From Edaphobacter sp. 12200R-103 (GTDB lineage: Bacteria; Acidobacteriota; Terriglobia; Terriglobales; Acidobacteriaceae), in the NCBI RefSeq assembly GCF_010093025.1, contig NZ_CP048114.1, forward strand, positions 1,550,001 to 1,614,000: a DNA stretch of 64,000 nt. The letters run 5' to 3'. Shown here piece by piece: positions 1 to 9,074 of the stretch. A model generated the notes under the pieces. That model worked only from the letters and a program-made list of their open reading frames with translations, searched no databases and was not told the DNA's origin. The stretch's first letter is position 1, and every line of letters starts with the position of its first letter. The position numbers and the translations under genes are program-made.

Positions 1-2075
1 TTCCCTTGAGCATGAAAGATATACGGGATACTGCCCACTCCGAGTTGCACGCCCTGAAAGAGGCCCAGATCCGCCTTGCGATAGATCCAGCAGGGATTTG
101 AAAACACCACCCGGAAGACGGGCCGCTCTGCATTACGCGGAGGGTCCTGTTCCATCTGGATTCCGGCATTGTTCCTGCATGGGTCCAACTCCCGGCTGTC
201 GCGCCGGACCGCGGACGCCAGTGTAATCTGCTGCGCGACCGGATCTCCCAATGCGGTGCCTCCCTCGAAGGCCAGGGCGTGTAATTGCCTGGGTAAAGTC
301 ACCGATACCGGCTGCGTATATACGGGTGACTCCGGGCCAACGGAAGAGCCGTCCAGAGTGTAATGAATCTCTCCAAAATTGCCCTGCGTGCTCAACGTAA
401 GAGTGGCGCGATCGCCAGTGACGGCAGGCACAGCGTGCGCCTGCACCTCGAAGACGCTGAGTGCAGGTTGAAGGCCTGCGTCTTTCGCGCGTTGCAGGTC
501 CGCAGGCAGCCGCTTCAGAAAATCGGTGTAGTTTCTGTTCCCTGCCGGCGACCAGGCCATCTCCGCAAGTGCGGCCGCACGAGGAAAGAGCATGTGCTGT
601 ACCCGATCCTCGGTCAGGATGTACTCCGTCCAGATGGAGCCCTGCACGCCAAGGATGTGGCTCTGCTCTGCGGGTGTCAGCTCTGTGGGATCGGCCCGGA
701 AGTTGTATACGTCGCCCAGCGAATTTACGGGATCGCGTCCGGCGGGCTCATCGATGGCATCACTCTGGCGATAGTTGAAGTAGAGCGGGCGGTAGGGCGT
801 AAGGATCGCGTCGTGGCCCTGCCTGGCCGCAGCGATCCCGCCCTCCATGCCGCGCCAGGACATTACGGTTGCGTTCTGCGACAGTCCTCCCTGCAGGATC
901 TCGTCCCATCCCACCATCTTGCGGCCATGCGCGTTGATGAACTTCTCGATCCTCGCGATAAACCAGCTCTGAAGAGCATCCTCGTCATGCAGTCCGAGCT
1001 CGTGGAGCTTCTGCTGTATGGCAGGATTCTCCTTCCACTGGTTCTTGATAGCTTCATCTCCTCCCACATGGATGTACTCACTGGGAAAGAGCTCCATCAC
1101 CTCTGTGAGGATGTTTTCAAGGAAGGTAAACGTCTCGTCTTTCGGGTTGTAGAGGTTCGGGTAGATTCCCCATCCAACTGGCATATGGGTGATCGGGTTC
1201 AGCGAACTTGCGTACTCCGGGTACGCGACCAGCGGCGCAGTTGCATGGCCTGGCATCTCGATCTCAGGGACGACAATGATGTTGCGAGCCTGAGCATAGG
1301 CCACGATGCGTCGAATCTGCTCCTGTGTATAGAAGCCGCCATAGGGACCCTTCGGCGTCAGGGAGTTTGGCTGGTACGGCGGCATCGTCTGTGGTCGATA
1401 CCCTCCTACCGACGTCAGGCGTGGATATCGTTTAATCTCAATGCGCCAACCCTGATCGTCGGTCAGATGCCAGTGAAGCCGGTTCAGCTTATGCTCGGCC
1501 ATGTAATCGAGCAGCTCTAGGATAAATTTCTCGCTCTGCATGTGACGCGCGGAATCGAGCATCAGGCCACGCCAACGAAAGCGCGGCTCATCTTCGATCT
1601 GCCATACAGCAAGCTGGCCGTTATTGTGCGCCAACATCTGCCACAGGCTGATGGCGCCGTAAAGATAACCAGCATGGTTGCTCGCAGAGATCACGACGGA
1701 AGCCGGAGAGATCTTCAGCGAATAGCTCTCATCCTCGCCTCCATTCACGAACTGATGAGCAGGACGCCGAACGAATCGAAGTTGGGGAGTTCCTTTGACT
1801 AAACCTTGAGAGTTTTCAATCAGGCCTGCATTGTGAGTTCTTTCCAGAAGCCACTGGAGATACCTCTCAACAGAACGGGCGTCGGGATCTGCACTGGCAG
1901 CGTCAAAGAAAAGCCCACGATTGAGGTTCAGCATGCCGTTGCCGCGGGAGGCATCTGCCGGTTCGGGAATGATGGGTGCCGAGCGGCTCTGCTGTGCGAT
2001 GCTCCTCAACGTCCCGCCAGTCAGGCTCAGCAAAAGGAGCAGAAAAGACGTTCCAGCTTTTCTACAAACGCTCAT
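1..2075 (-). CDS. Beta-N-acetylhexosaminidase, GH20 family (3' end outside window)
   Basis: The reverse strand is open from the ATG at 2075 to the window edge, so the C-terminus is missing. GGAG lies 8 nt before the start. The N-terminus is a signal peptide with a Leu-rich core and a likely cut after SIAQ. A GH20b-like domain follows, then the TIM-barrel start (WRGLMLDSARH, then LHWHLTDDQGWRIEI). The family HxGGDE motif is present as HVGGDEA near residue 337; its Asp-Glu pair polarises the substrate acetamido group and acts as general acid. Family knowledge says it removes terminal GlcNAc/GalNAc from chitin or glycan oligomers; the export signal suggests periplasmic or extracellular action. 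It stands alone and is divergent from the cytochrome gene. Family assignment is secure; the exact substrate is not visible. Confidence 0.93.
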   Translation of the reverse strand, partial: MSVCRKAGTSFLLLLLSLTGGTLRSIAQQSRSAPIIPEPADASRGNGMLNLNRGLFFDAASADPDARSVERYLQWLLERTHNAGLIENSQGLVKGTPQLRFVRRPAHQFVNGGEDESYSLKISPASVVISASNHAGYLYGAISLWQMLAHNNGQLAVWQIEDEPRFRWRGLMLDSARHMQSEKFILELLDYMAEHKLNRLHWHLTDDQGWRIEIKRYPRLTSVGGYRPQTMPPYQPNSLTPKGPYGGFYTQEQIRRIVAYAQARNIIVVPEIEMPGHATAPLVAYPEYASSLNPITHMPVGWGIYPNLYNPKDETFTFLENILTEVMELFPSEYIHVGGDEAIKNQWKENPAIQQKLHELGLHDEDALQSWFIARIEKFINAHGRKMVGWDEILQGGLSQNATVMSWRGMEGGIAAARQGHDAILTPYRPLYFNYRQSDAIDEPAGRDPVNSLGDVYNFRADPTELTPAEQSHILGVQGSIWTEYILTEDRVQHMLFPRAAALAEMAWSPAGNRNYTDFLKRLPADLQRAKDAGLQPALSVFEVQAHAVPAVTGDRATLTLSTQGNFGEIHYTLDGSSVGPESPVYTQPVSVTLPRQLHALAFEGGTALGDPVAQQITLASAVRRDSRELDPCRNNAGIQMEQDPPRNAERPVFRVVFSNPCWIYRKADLGLFQGVQLGVGSIPYIFHAQG

Positions 2076-2391
2076 CCGAAAAACTCCAGGGAACAACTTC
2101 CTATCTCGGGCTGCCACAAACAACGCTTCGTCGAAGGCCGAGTATCCCTAACAGTACACGCAGCCCCTGTGGTTTGCGGGAAGTCCATGCAACGCCACTG
2201 AGACAAATGTCCTATCGATTGGAGCCGCCTCTTCAGATCGCAGACATATCTGAACCGCGCGATCGCAGCATCAGAGACGATCAATAGTGCAAGAGCCTTA
2301 TCCGAAAGACTGCTAAGAGAAGTTATGATGGCAGACATGCCGATTACCGCATCAATCTGCTTTCAGGATTCGTGCCCGGCCAGTTGACATC
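2076..2391. other. Intergenic region between divergent genes
   Basis: This 316-base stretch separates the GH20 gene (minus) from the cytochrome gene (plus) and must hold both promoters. I see no open frame that looks real, no hairpin with a T-tract and no clear paired -35/-10 boxes. The reading frames crossing it are shadows with no initiation signal. Confidence 0.5.
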
Positions 2392-3318
2392 ATGCCTTTG
2401 ACCAATATCCTTGCTCGCCATCTTCGCCGCGTTGCTAAAGGCGCATCTACCTGTCATCTTCCCGTCGCTGTCTCCGGAACTTCGGTTGCGGTAGCCCTGA
2501 CTGCGGTTTTCTGGTGGAGTCAGCAGATGGCGCCCGTAGCATTGGCTGGACAAGAGAAGCCGCGTAAAACGAGCTCCTTCAACTCCGGTGAGACAAGGCC
2601 ACCTGAAGATCCTGCTGCCGTAGCACGGGGAAAGACGCTGTACGGCGTGCACTGTCAGGCATGTCATGGAATGGACCTCCGCGGCGGGGATATGGGAGGT
2701 CCGAACCTGCTGCGCTCACAGGTCGCGCTTACCGATCAGCATGGCGAAAAGATCATTCCAATTATCCAGGGAGCCCGGCAAGCCCAAGGTATGCCAAATA
2801 TAGGTCTGAACGATGAAGATGCCGGAGCTGTCGCCGCCTATATCCGAACCGTGATTGGCACGATTGGGAGTCAGGGCACGCCACCCGGCGAGTTGAAGCC
2901 ACTGGATATCGTCGTTGGCAATGCAGAGCAAGGCCAGACGTATTTCACCGCTCATTGCGCCAGCTGTCACTCTGTCACCAGCGATCTGAAAGGGTTTGCG
3001 AGCCGCTACCCGGAACCACGGGCTCTGCAGGCGCGGTGGATCCTGGGTGAGAGAAGCATCAACCAGGATGGCATAAGAAATGCGACCGTCGATATAACAG
3101 TAGCTCCCGGACAGGTCGTCTCCGGAGCTCTGGTTCACATCGACGACTTCCTGGTGACGCTTCGTTCGAGCGACGGCACGGAACACAGCTACTCTCGCAA
3201 CGGAGCCACTCCAAAGGTCGTCGTGCATGATCCATTGCAGAAGCATCGCGAGATGCTGCCGACCTACACCGACGATGACATCCATAACGTGACTGCATAT
3301 CTGGTGACCCTGAAGTGA
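2392..3318 (+). CDS. Dihaem c-type cytochrome, exported
   Basis: The 308-residue protein has an N-terminal membrane/signal segment (about residues 22-45, preceded by Arg-Arg) and two haem-c motifs, CQACH at 88-92 and CASCH at 189-193, each opening a cytochrome-c-like domain. It should sit in the periplasm, possibly anchored, as an electron carrier. Its stop overlaps the start of the quinoprotein gene (GTGA, 4 bases), so the two are translationally coupled and probably form a dehydrogenase-cytochrome pair. The start is uncertain: the ATG at 2392 has a weak ribosome site, while the ATG at 2527 has GGAG 7 nt upstream but would delete the export segment. I keep 2392. Confidence 0.85.
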   Translation: MPLTNILARHLRRVAKGASTCHLPVAVSGTSVAVALTAVFWWSQQMAPVALAGQEKPRKTSSFNSGETRPPEDPAAVARGKTLYGVHCQACHGMDLRGGDMGGPNLLRSQVALTDQHGEKIIPIIQGARQAQGMPNIGLNDEDAGAVAAYIRTVIGTIGSQGTPPGELKPLDIVVGNAEQGQTYFTAHCASCHSVTSDLKGFASRYPEPRALQARWILGERSINQDGIRNATVDITVAPGQVVSGALVHIDDFLVTLRSSDGTEHSYSRNGATPKVVVHDPLQKHREMLPTYTDDDIHNVTAYLVTLK

Positions 3319-4997
3319 AGATCAATCGCGCTCTTTCCCTTGTCAGCATTCTGCTTCTCTCTGGCTCTCTGTTCGGGCAGGGAGGCGGTGTGTCGCCTGA
3401 AGAACTCCTGAAGCCGCTCAAGAATTCCTGGCCCACCTACAATGGCGACTACACAGGCAAGAGATACAGCGCGCTGACTGCAGTTAATCGCCAGACGGTT
3501 AAGAATCTTGGGCTGTCATGGTCAGCTCAGCTCACGCCTGGTGATGAATCAAACGCCGCCAACGGTCGTCGCTCCACGTCGCCCTCGTCGCGGTTCATCA
3601 TCGGTGGTGAAGGGGCCGGTGATATGAACATCCACTCCGGCAGCATCAAAGGCTCGTCCCTGATGGTGGATGGAACCCTGTACGTCACCATGCCCGACAA
3701 CGCCTGGGCGATCGATGCTCGTAGTGGGCGCACGCTGTGGCATTACTTCTGGAAGACCCGCGGCGGAACCCATATCGGCAATCGCGGCTTTGGAATGTGG
3801 AACGGCTACCTCTACATGGAGACTCCGGACGATTACCTTGTCTCCCTGGATGCGAAGACCGGCAAGGAACGTTGGCACAAGATGATCGCGAATGTGGAAG
3901 AGGGCTACTTCGCCACTCCGGCGCCCATCGTGATCGGCAACCACGTCCTTGTGGGCGTAGGAAATGACATCGATTCTCCCGGCTTTCTTCAGTCCTACGA
4001 TGCAGAGACAGGCGAGCTGCAATGGAAGTTCTATACCGTTCCCATGAACAAAGACGATCCCGGAGCCGATACCTGGGCCAGCCTGGATGCAGCACGACAT
4101 GGCGGAGCGCAAACGTGGATCACCGGCGCCTACGATCCGGAGACACATCTCTATATCTTCGGGACCGGTAATCCCACTCCCGCCTATACGACAGGTCTAC
4201 GGGGAGACAAAGACAATCTCTTCACCTGCACGCTCATCGCCATCAACGTGGATACGGGCAAGATGGCCTGGTACTTTCAAACCTCGCCCCACGACATGCA
4301 CGACTACGATTCCGCCCAGACGCCAGTACTCTTCAATGGCATGTTCCATGGCAAGATGCGCAAACTGGTGGCGACCGCCGCGCGCAACGGTTACTACTTC
4401 ACACTGGACCGGGTCACCGGGGAGCATCTCGTCACCAGCAAATATGGCAAGACAACAAACTGGGCGAAGGGACTGACTCCAGCCGGAGGCCCTCTTCGCG
4501 ATCCCGGAAAAGATGCTACCGTCGCCGGTTCGCTGGTCTCTCCCAACTCGAGCGGCACCATCAACTGGGAGCCTCCGGCGTTCTCGCCGCGTTACGGCCT
4601 TCTCTATACCTATGAGGTCAACAGCTTCTCGGTCGTCTATCTTACCGACCCCGATCCACGAGGTTCCATGGGCCTTGGCGGCAAGCAGGAGATCTCCGTG
4701 GGAACGTATGCCAGCTATCTGACGGCAATCGATTACAAAACCGGCAAAGCGCGTTGGAGACATCCATTCGCCAATGGAAACATGGGCGGCGGAGGCCTGC
4801 TGGCCACTGCGGGGGGGCTACTTTTTACCGGAGACGGTGCAGGAAACTTGGTCGCCTATGATCAGGCCGATGGCACCCCACTCTGGCACACTCGTATCGG
4901 GCAGGTAACGAATGCCCCGCAGACCTATGAGTTGGACGGACACCAGTACCTTATCTGTGCAACTGGCGACAGGCTCTGGTCATTCCTTCTGCACTGA
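3315..4997 (+). CDS. PQQ-dependent dehydrogenase-like quinoprotein
   Basis: A 560-residue secreted protein (signal peptide about 1-21) begins at a GTG overlapping the cytochrome stop. It has repeated tryptophan-docking blades of the type AxDxxTGxxxW (for example AIDARSGRTLW near 132-142, SLDAKTGKERW near 177-187, SYDAETGELQW near 227-237, AIDYKTGKARW near the end), as in quinoprotein alcohol dehydrogenases. Asn286 (TGNPTP) and the Asp330/Asp332 region (HDYDS) line up with the family Asn ligand and catalytic Asp. The usual GGAEFG stretch carrying the calcium-binding Glu reads GNDIDSPG here, with no Glu. The vicinal Cys-Cys pair of methanol dehydrogenase is absent. Electrons would pass to the upstream dihaem cytochrome. 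The substrate is unknown and cofactor occupancy uncertain. Confidence 0.85.
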   Translation: MKINRALSLVSILLLSGSLFGQGGGVSPEELLKPLKNSWPTYNGDYTGKRYSALTAVNRQTVKNLGLSWSAQLTPGDESNAANGRRSTSPSSRFIIGGEGAGDMNIHSGSIKGSSLMVDGTLYVTMPDNAWAIDARSGRTLWHYFWKTRGGTHIGNRGFGMWNGYLYMETPDDYLVSLDAKTGKERWHKMIANVEEGYFATPAPIVIGNHVLVGVGNDIDSPGFLQSYDAETGELQWKFYTVPMNKDDPGADTWASLDAARHGGAQTWITGAYDPETHLYIFGTGNPTPAYTTGLRGDKDNLFTCTLIAINVDTGKMAWYFQTSPHDMHDYDSAQTPVLFNGMFHGKMRKLVATAARNGYYFTLDRVTGEHLVTSKYGKTTNWAKGLTPAGGPLRDPGKDATVAGSLVSPNSSGTINWEPPAFSPRYGLLYTYEVNSFSVVYLTDPDPRGSMGLGGKQEISVGTYASYLTAIDYKTGKARWRHPFANGNMGGGGLLATAGGLLFTGDGAGNLVAYDQADGTPLWHTRIGQVTNAPQTYELDGHQYLICATGDRLWSFLLH

Positions 4998-5043
4998 TGC
5001 AGTAAATGGGAGAACGGTTACAGCTTTCCAGCGCACCTCCCGC

Positions 5044-5379
5044 CTAATGCGCTGCAGACTTAGAAAAGAGGTTCATTACCAGCACGCCCGCAATAATCAG
5101 CGTCATCCCCATCATTGCCGCGCGGTCCAGCGCCTGCCTGTAGACCACGAATCCTACTAGTGCAATCAGCACCGTTCCCACGCCAGACCAGATTGCATAC
5201 ACAATCCCCACCGGAATCGTCTTCAGGGTTTGAGACAGACAATAGAACGCCGCACCATATCCAGCCACCACCACCACAGAGGGCCACAACTTTGTAAATC
5301 CGTTGGAAGCTTTCAGCGACGAGGTCGCAATCACCTCACTCAGGATCGCCGCCAACATCCATAGAACGTCACCCCTCAT
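5044..5379 (-). CDS. emrE: Small multidrug resistance transporter, EmrE type
   Basis: This 111-residue protein has four membrane helices. Glu15 (AAILSEVIATS) is the counterpart of the essential EmrE Glu14 that binds both proton and cation. The conserved stretches GFTKLWPS and PVGIVYAIWSGVG match EmrE closely, including the helix-3 Trp, so I call EmrE rather than the SugE/Gdx branch. It would act as an antiparallel dimer in the inner membrane exporting lipophilic cations against protons. Its ATG overlaps the stop of the upstream MFS gene (ATGA), so both are made from one mRNA. Confidence 0.93.
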   Translation of the reverse strand: MRGDVLWMLAAILSEVIATSSLKASNGFTKLWPSVVVVAGYGAAFYCLSQTLKTIPVGIVYAIWSGVGTVLIALVGFVVYRQALDRAAMMGMTLIIAGVLVMNLFSKSAAH

Positions 5380-6542
5380 ACCCCCGCCTCCACCTGCGTC
5401 TCGCGGTTGTTCATCGCCAGTAATATCGGCCCCGCAGCCACCACCACACCCGCCAGCACTACCATCCCCAGCGCGCGTTCTAGCCCCAGCATCACAGCCA
5501 GCCATCCGATCAGCGGAGGCCCGGCAAGAAAGCCAAAGTACCCGATCGTCGACAACGCCGAGATCGCTGGCGCAGTCGCCATCTTTGTACTCCTGCCAAT
5601 TAGAGTCACCATCACGGGAAAAACATTCGCAATCCCCATACCCGTCAGCACCAGTCCAAAGACTGCAATCGGAATGGACGGCGAGATCAGCGTGCATCCA
5701 AACCCGAATGCAATCAGCGCTCCGCTTCCGGTTAGGATCGCCCCGTGACTGAATCTGCGCACAAACCAGTCGCCCGCGAACCTCCCACATGCCATCGCAA
5801 TAGCATACGAGGCATACCCCGCCGCGGCCAGTGAAAGGCTCGCCTTCATATTCGACCGCAGATACACCGCCGCCCAGTCGCCAATCGCTCCCTCGGCAAA
5901 CAGTCCGAAGAAGGCAATCATCGCTAGCCGCAGCAGCGGAGCATCCGGAAGCATAAACCCCTTCTTCTTCTCCTCCTCGCGATGTCCAGGCTTTTCCGTT
6001 ATCAGAAACGGCAGCACCGCAAGCACCGCCATCACAAGCACCAACGATCCCGCCGACAGGTTGAACCGCAGTGTCTGCCCATGCTTCAGCAGCAGGCTCG
6101 TCACGCCCGCACCGAACAACCCACCCAGACTCCAGCACCCCTGCAGCAGACTCTGGCTCGATCTGTGATAGTGGTTCTCCAATGCCACCGCCTGCGCATT
6201 CACCGAGACATCGAAGGCCCCCTTCGCTCCCCCGAAGAGCCCTGCGCTTATCACCAGCATCGTGTGCGAATTTGCTTGCGCCAGGCACGCCAGCATCACC
6301 ACATAGGCCAGCGAGACCACCCGCACGATCTTCCTGCTCCCAAAATGCGAGATCAGATGCCCCATCACCGGCATCGTCACAATCGCCCCACCCACCAGGC
6401 TCAGCAAAACCGTGCTCAGCGCGCCGTTCGTAAGATGCAGATTCTGTTTGAAGACGGGAACATGCGCCGCCCACAATCCGAATCCCGTTCCGTCCGCAAG
6501 AAAAAGTACAGCAAGCGCCCACTTGGGCCACTGAATCCCCAT
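5376..6542 (-). CDS. MFS transporter
   Basis: About 388 residues with 12 predicted membrane helices split by a basic, Lys/Glu-rich cytoplasmic loop (EKPGHREEEKKK), the usual MFS plan. The loop motif after helix 2 appears as GHLISHFGSRKI, near the family G-x-x-x-D-R-x-G-R-R. The sequence resembles the YbjJ/FucP-like branch. The start is ambiguous: ATG at 6542 (MGIQWPK) lies close to the first helix and is preferred; ATG at 6575 would add 11 residues and has GGCGAG upstream. It overlaps emrE by four bases, suggesting a two-gene efflux operon. Substrate not evident. Confidence 0.85.
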   Translation of the reverse strand: MGIQWPKWALAVLFLADGTGFGLWAAHVPVFKQNLHLTNGALSTVLLSLVGGAIVTMPVMGHLISHFGSRKIVRVVSLAYVVMLACLAQANSHTMLVISAGLFGGAKGAFDVSVNAQAVALENHYHRSSQSLLQGCWSLGGLFGAGVTSLLLKHGQTLRFNLSAGSLVLVMAVLAVLPFLITEKPGHREEEKKKGFMLPDAPLLRLAMIAFFGLFAEGAIGDWAAVYLRSNMKASLSLAAAGYASYAIAMACGRFAGDWFVRRFSHGAILTGSGALIAFGFGCTLISPSIPIAVFGLVLTGMGIANVFPVMVTLIGRSTKMATAPAISALSTIGYFGFLAGPPLIGWLAVMLGLERALGMVVLAGVVVAAGPILLAMNNRETQVEAGV

Positions 6543-6653
6543 GACACTATTAAACGCCCCGCCCGGTCCATCCATCGATAAAATCTCGCCTACAGCCTGC
6601 ACAATGCATCTTCGTTGACTTTCCTCTCCGCTCACCCCTACGATCTTCCGGCC

Positions 6654-7610
6654 ATGCAAAGCCTCTTCCCACCTGCGGCATACCTTCTTCTGCTGATTCC
6701 TCTTGCGTCCCGAGCCCAGCAGATCACGCCCGCTCAGGCCATGGCGATGCACCAGTATGAGCGGACGACACCTTATATCGATCTTCCCACCGCTCAGCTC
6801 ACGAAAACCGTCAAGGAGCTGAACGGCCTCAAAACGGAACCCGACTCAGGCCAGCTCGATACCATCCTCCAAAGTACCGGCGAGGGTATCAATGCTCAGC
6901 TCCCCCGCGTTCCTAACCTCCTCTGCCGCGAAGAGGTCGCCGAGGAGACTAAACCCCAGATCTCCGCTCCCACCTCAGTAAGGATCTCGGGTAGCCCCGG
7001 CGCCTCCACCATGCAGTCACCCACCGCACCCGATCAGTGGAGCACCGGTGCCACGCATCGTTTCGAGTACATCATCCGCACCAGCAAGGAAGAAGACGGC
7101 AGCATCACCCTCGAGGAGACTCGCCAGGGCAAAGGCCCTGCCGTTGCCGCCCCAAGGGGAATCGGCTTCGCCGCGCTCTGGATGATCTTCGCTTCCGGCA
7201 ACCGGGCCGAATCCACGTTTCGCTATCTCGGAACCCAGAAGGTCGATGGCCGCCCCACCCAGGTAATCGCGTTCGCTCAGATCCCGGACAAAGTCAGAAA
7301 GCCCGCCCAGATCGATACGGGTGCCGGAACGGTTCCTCTGCTCTACCAGGGCTTCGCCTGGATCGACGCAGAAAACTTCCACATCCTTCGTCTCCGCACC
7401 GATCTCCGCGCTCCCTTGCCTGAGCTCAACCTCAGACGCATCACCTCGACCATCGACTTCAGCAAAGTAACCATTCCTCAGTTTCCCGATGACTTATGGC
7501 TTCCCAAACAGGTCGAGGTTTTGTGGCAGACCAACGAAGCGGAAGCAGGGGAGATTCACCGCTACTCAAGGTATCAGCTCTTCCACGCCACCGCGCGAAT
7601 CGTGCCCTAA
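6654..7610 (+). CDS. Secreted protein of unknown function
   Basis: The ATG at 6654 gives a clean signal peptide (MQSLFPPAAYLLLLIPLAS, cut near SRAQQ) and a 318-residue product; an upstream in-frame ATG at 6615 would bury it. The mature part is rich in beta-strand-like stretches (TFRYLGTQKVDGRPTQVIAF, GFAWIDAENFHILRLRTDL) that recall the LolA-like/outer-membrane-lipoprotein-sorting fold, with alternating strands and a 'wider context' Trp-Ile-Asp turn. I do not recognise a named family. No membrane helix, lipobox or enzyme motif is visible. It is divergent from the MFS/EmrE operon and followed by dctA after 144 bases. Confidence 0.7.
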   Translation: MQSLFPPAAYLLLLIPLASRAQQITPAQAMAMHQYERTTPYIDLPTAQLTKTVKELNGLKTEPDSGQLDTILQSTGEGINAQLPRVPNLLCREEVAEETKPQISAPTSVRISGSPGASTMQSPTAPDQWSTGATHRFEYIIRTSKEEDGSITLEETRQGKGPAVAAPRGIGFAALWMIFASGNRAESTFRYLGTQKVDGRPTQVIAFAQIPDKVRKPAQIDTGAGTVPLLYQGFAWIDAENFHILRLRTDLRAPLPELNLRRITSTIDFSKVTIPQFPDDLWLPKQVEVLWQTNEAEAGEIHRYSRYQLFHATARIVP

Positions 7611-7754
7611 GGTCCTATTCAGCCGCCCATATCGATCCTGTTTTTACGCACGCCTGACAAAACTGAATGCCCCGTTGTATCCTTCCGTGAATCCGGAAAT
7701 GACGCCGGTTGTATTCTGTATCTCCTCTCTCTCATAAAAGAAGTGATGAATTGA

Positions 7755-9029
7755 ATGAGACTTCTTTCTCGCTCCCTGTACCTCCAGGTCCTTCTCGCTG
7801 TTGTTATTGGAATATTGATCGGCCTCTTCGTGCCTTCCGTCGGACTCCAGCTCCAGCCGCTCGCCACCGGCTTCGTCAAGCTCATCAAGATGGTGTTTGC
7901 CCCGGTCATTCTTCTGACCGTTATCCTTGGCATCGCCCGCATGGAAAACCTGGCCGACCTGGGCCGCGTCGGCATTAAGTCCCTTATCTACTTCGAAGCT
8001 GTGTCCACCTTCGCCTTGCTCATCGGATTAGGAGTGGTCTCGGTCGTTCGCCCCGGTGTCGGTATGAACGTCGATCCTGGCACCTTGGACACCAAGGTGC
8101 TCTCAAGCTACGTCTCCGCCGCTCCCCCGCAATCCATCAGCGAATTTCTCCTGCACATCATTCCCGATAGCGCTGTAGATTCGCTCGCAAAGAATGAGGT
8201 ACTTCCTATCCTCTTCTTCGCCATCCTCTTTGGCATCGCACTGGCACGCATGGGTGACGAGGCCATGCCTCTGGTCAAGATTCTTGATCTCCTCGCGAAG
8301 GCAATGTTCCGCATCGTAGGCATCATCATGCGCTTTGCCCCGATCGCCGCCCTGGGAGCCATGGCGTTTACGGTCAGCAGATATGGCTTCGCCTCTATCT
8401 TGTCTCTCGGCAAGCTCATGCTGACGATGTACACCACCTGCTTCCTTTTTATTGCGATCATCCTCGGACTCATCGCCAGGTCTTCGGGCTTCAGCCTCTG
8501 GCGCTTCCTACGCTACCTCAAGGACGAGATCGTTACCGTCGTCGGAACCAGCTCCTCTGAATCCGTCCTGCCGCAACTAATGCTCAAGCTCGAAACCATC
8601 GGCTGCGCCCGCTCTACCGTAGGTCTGGTGGTCCCTGCCGGAATCGTCTTCAATCCCGATGGACAATGCATCTACTACACGATGGCTGCCATCTTCATCG
8701 CCCAGGCAACCAACACGCACCTGACCATCACAGACATGCTCGTGCTGTTCGGAGTCCTGATGGTCGCTTCCAAAGGCTCAGCCGGCGTCACCGGGTCAGG
8801 ATTCATTACGCTGGCGGCCACTCTCACCTCCCTCGGCAAAATCCCAGTCGCAGGCATGGTCCTTATCCTCGGCATCGATCGATTCATGTCCGAGGCACGT
8901 GCGCTGACCAATACAATTGGTACTGCAGTGGGAACCATGGCAGTGGCCCGCTGGTCGGGCACCCTCGACCTCTACCGGGTGAATCAGGTGCTCGATCCAG
9001 AGACGCCCCTCGCCGTCTTCGACGAATAA
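7755..9029 (+). CDS. dctA: C4-dicarboxylate/proton (sodium) symporter DctA
   Basis: This 424-residue DAACS-family carrier keeps the family signatures: the serine-rich re-entrant loop VVGTSSSESVLPQLM, the substrate-binding GxxFNPDG stretch (AGIVFNPDGQCIYY), the KGSAGVTGSGFI loop and a final helix with DRFMSEARALTN. Eight membrane helices plus two hairpins are expected. It imports succinate, fumarate, malate or related dicarboxylates. The next gene, 45 bases on, encodes a tartrate dehydrogenase, which makes C4 hydroxy-dicarboxylates (malate, tartrate) the likely substrates. Confidence 0.95.
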   Translation: MRLLSRSLYLQVLLAVVIGILIGLFVPSVGLQLQPLATGFVKLIKMVFAPVILLTVILGIARMENLADLGRVGIKSLIYFEAVSTFALLIGLGVVSVVRPGVGMNVDPGTLDTKVLSSYVSAAPPQSISEFLLHIIPDSAVDSLAKNEVLPILFFAILFGIALARMGDEAMPLVKILDLLAKAMFRIVGIIMRFAPIAALGAMAFTVSRYGFASILSLGKLMLTMYTTCFLFIAIILGLIARSSGFSLWRFLRYLKDEIVTVVGTSSSESVLPQLMLKLETIGCARSTVGLVVPAGIVFNPDGQCIYYTMAAIFIAQATNTHLTITDMLVLFGVLMVASKGSAGVTGSGFITLAATLTSLGKIPVAGMVLILGIDRFMSEARALTNTIGTAVGTMAVARWSGTLDLYRVNQVLDPETPLAVFDE

Positions 9030-9074
9030 TCAACGCAGCACGACCAAATCTGTCTCTTTGGAGGAGCAGTCCGC

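Noticed and set aside
363..1520. Long plus-strand open frame
   Set aside because: Antisense to the GH20 gene, whose catalytic motifs are intact on the other strand; no ribosome site or recognisable domain.
2072..2338. Small minus-strand frame upstream of the GH20 gene
   Set aside because: Overlaps the GH20 start region with no ribosome site or recognisable features.
5380..6531. Minus-strand frame extending the EmrE gene to 495 codons
   Set aside because: Only the last 111 codons are EmrE-like; the rest is the MFS gene read out of frame.
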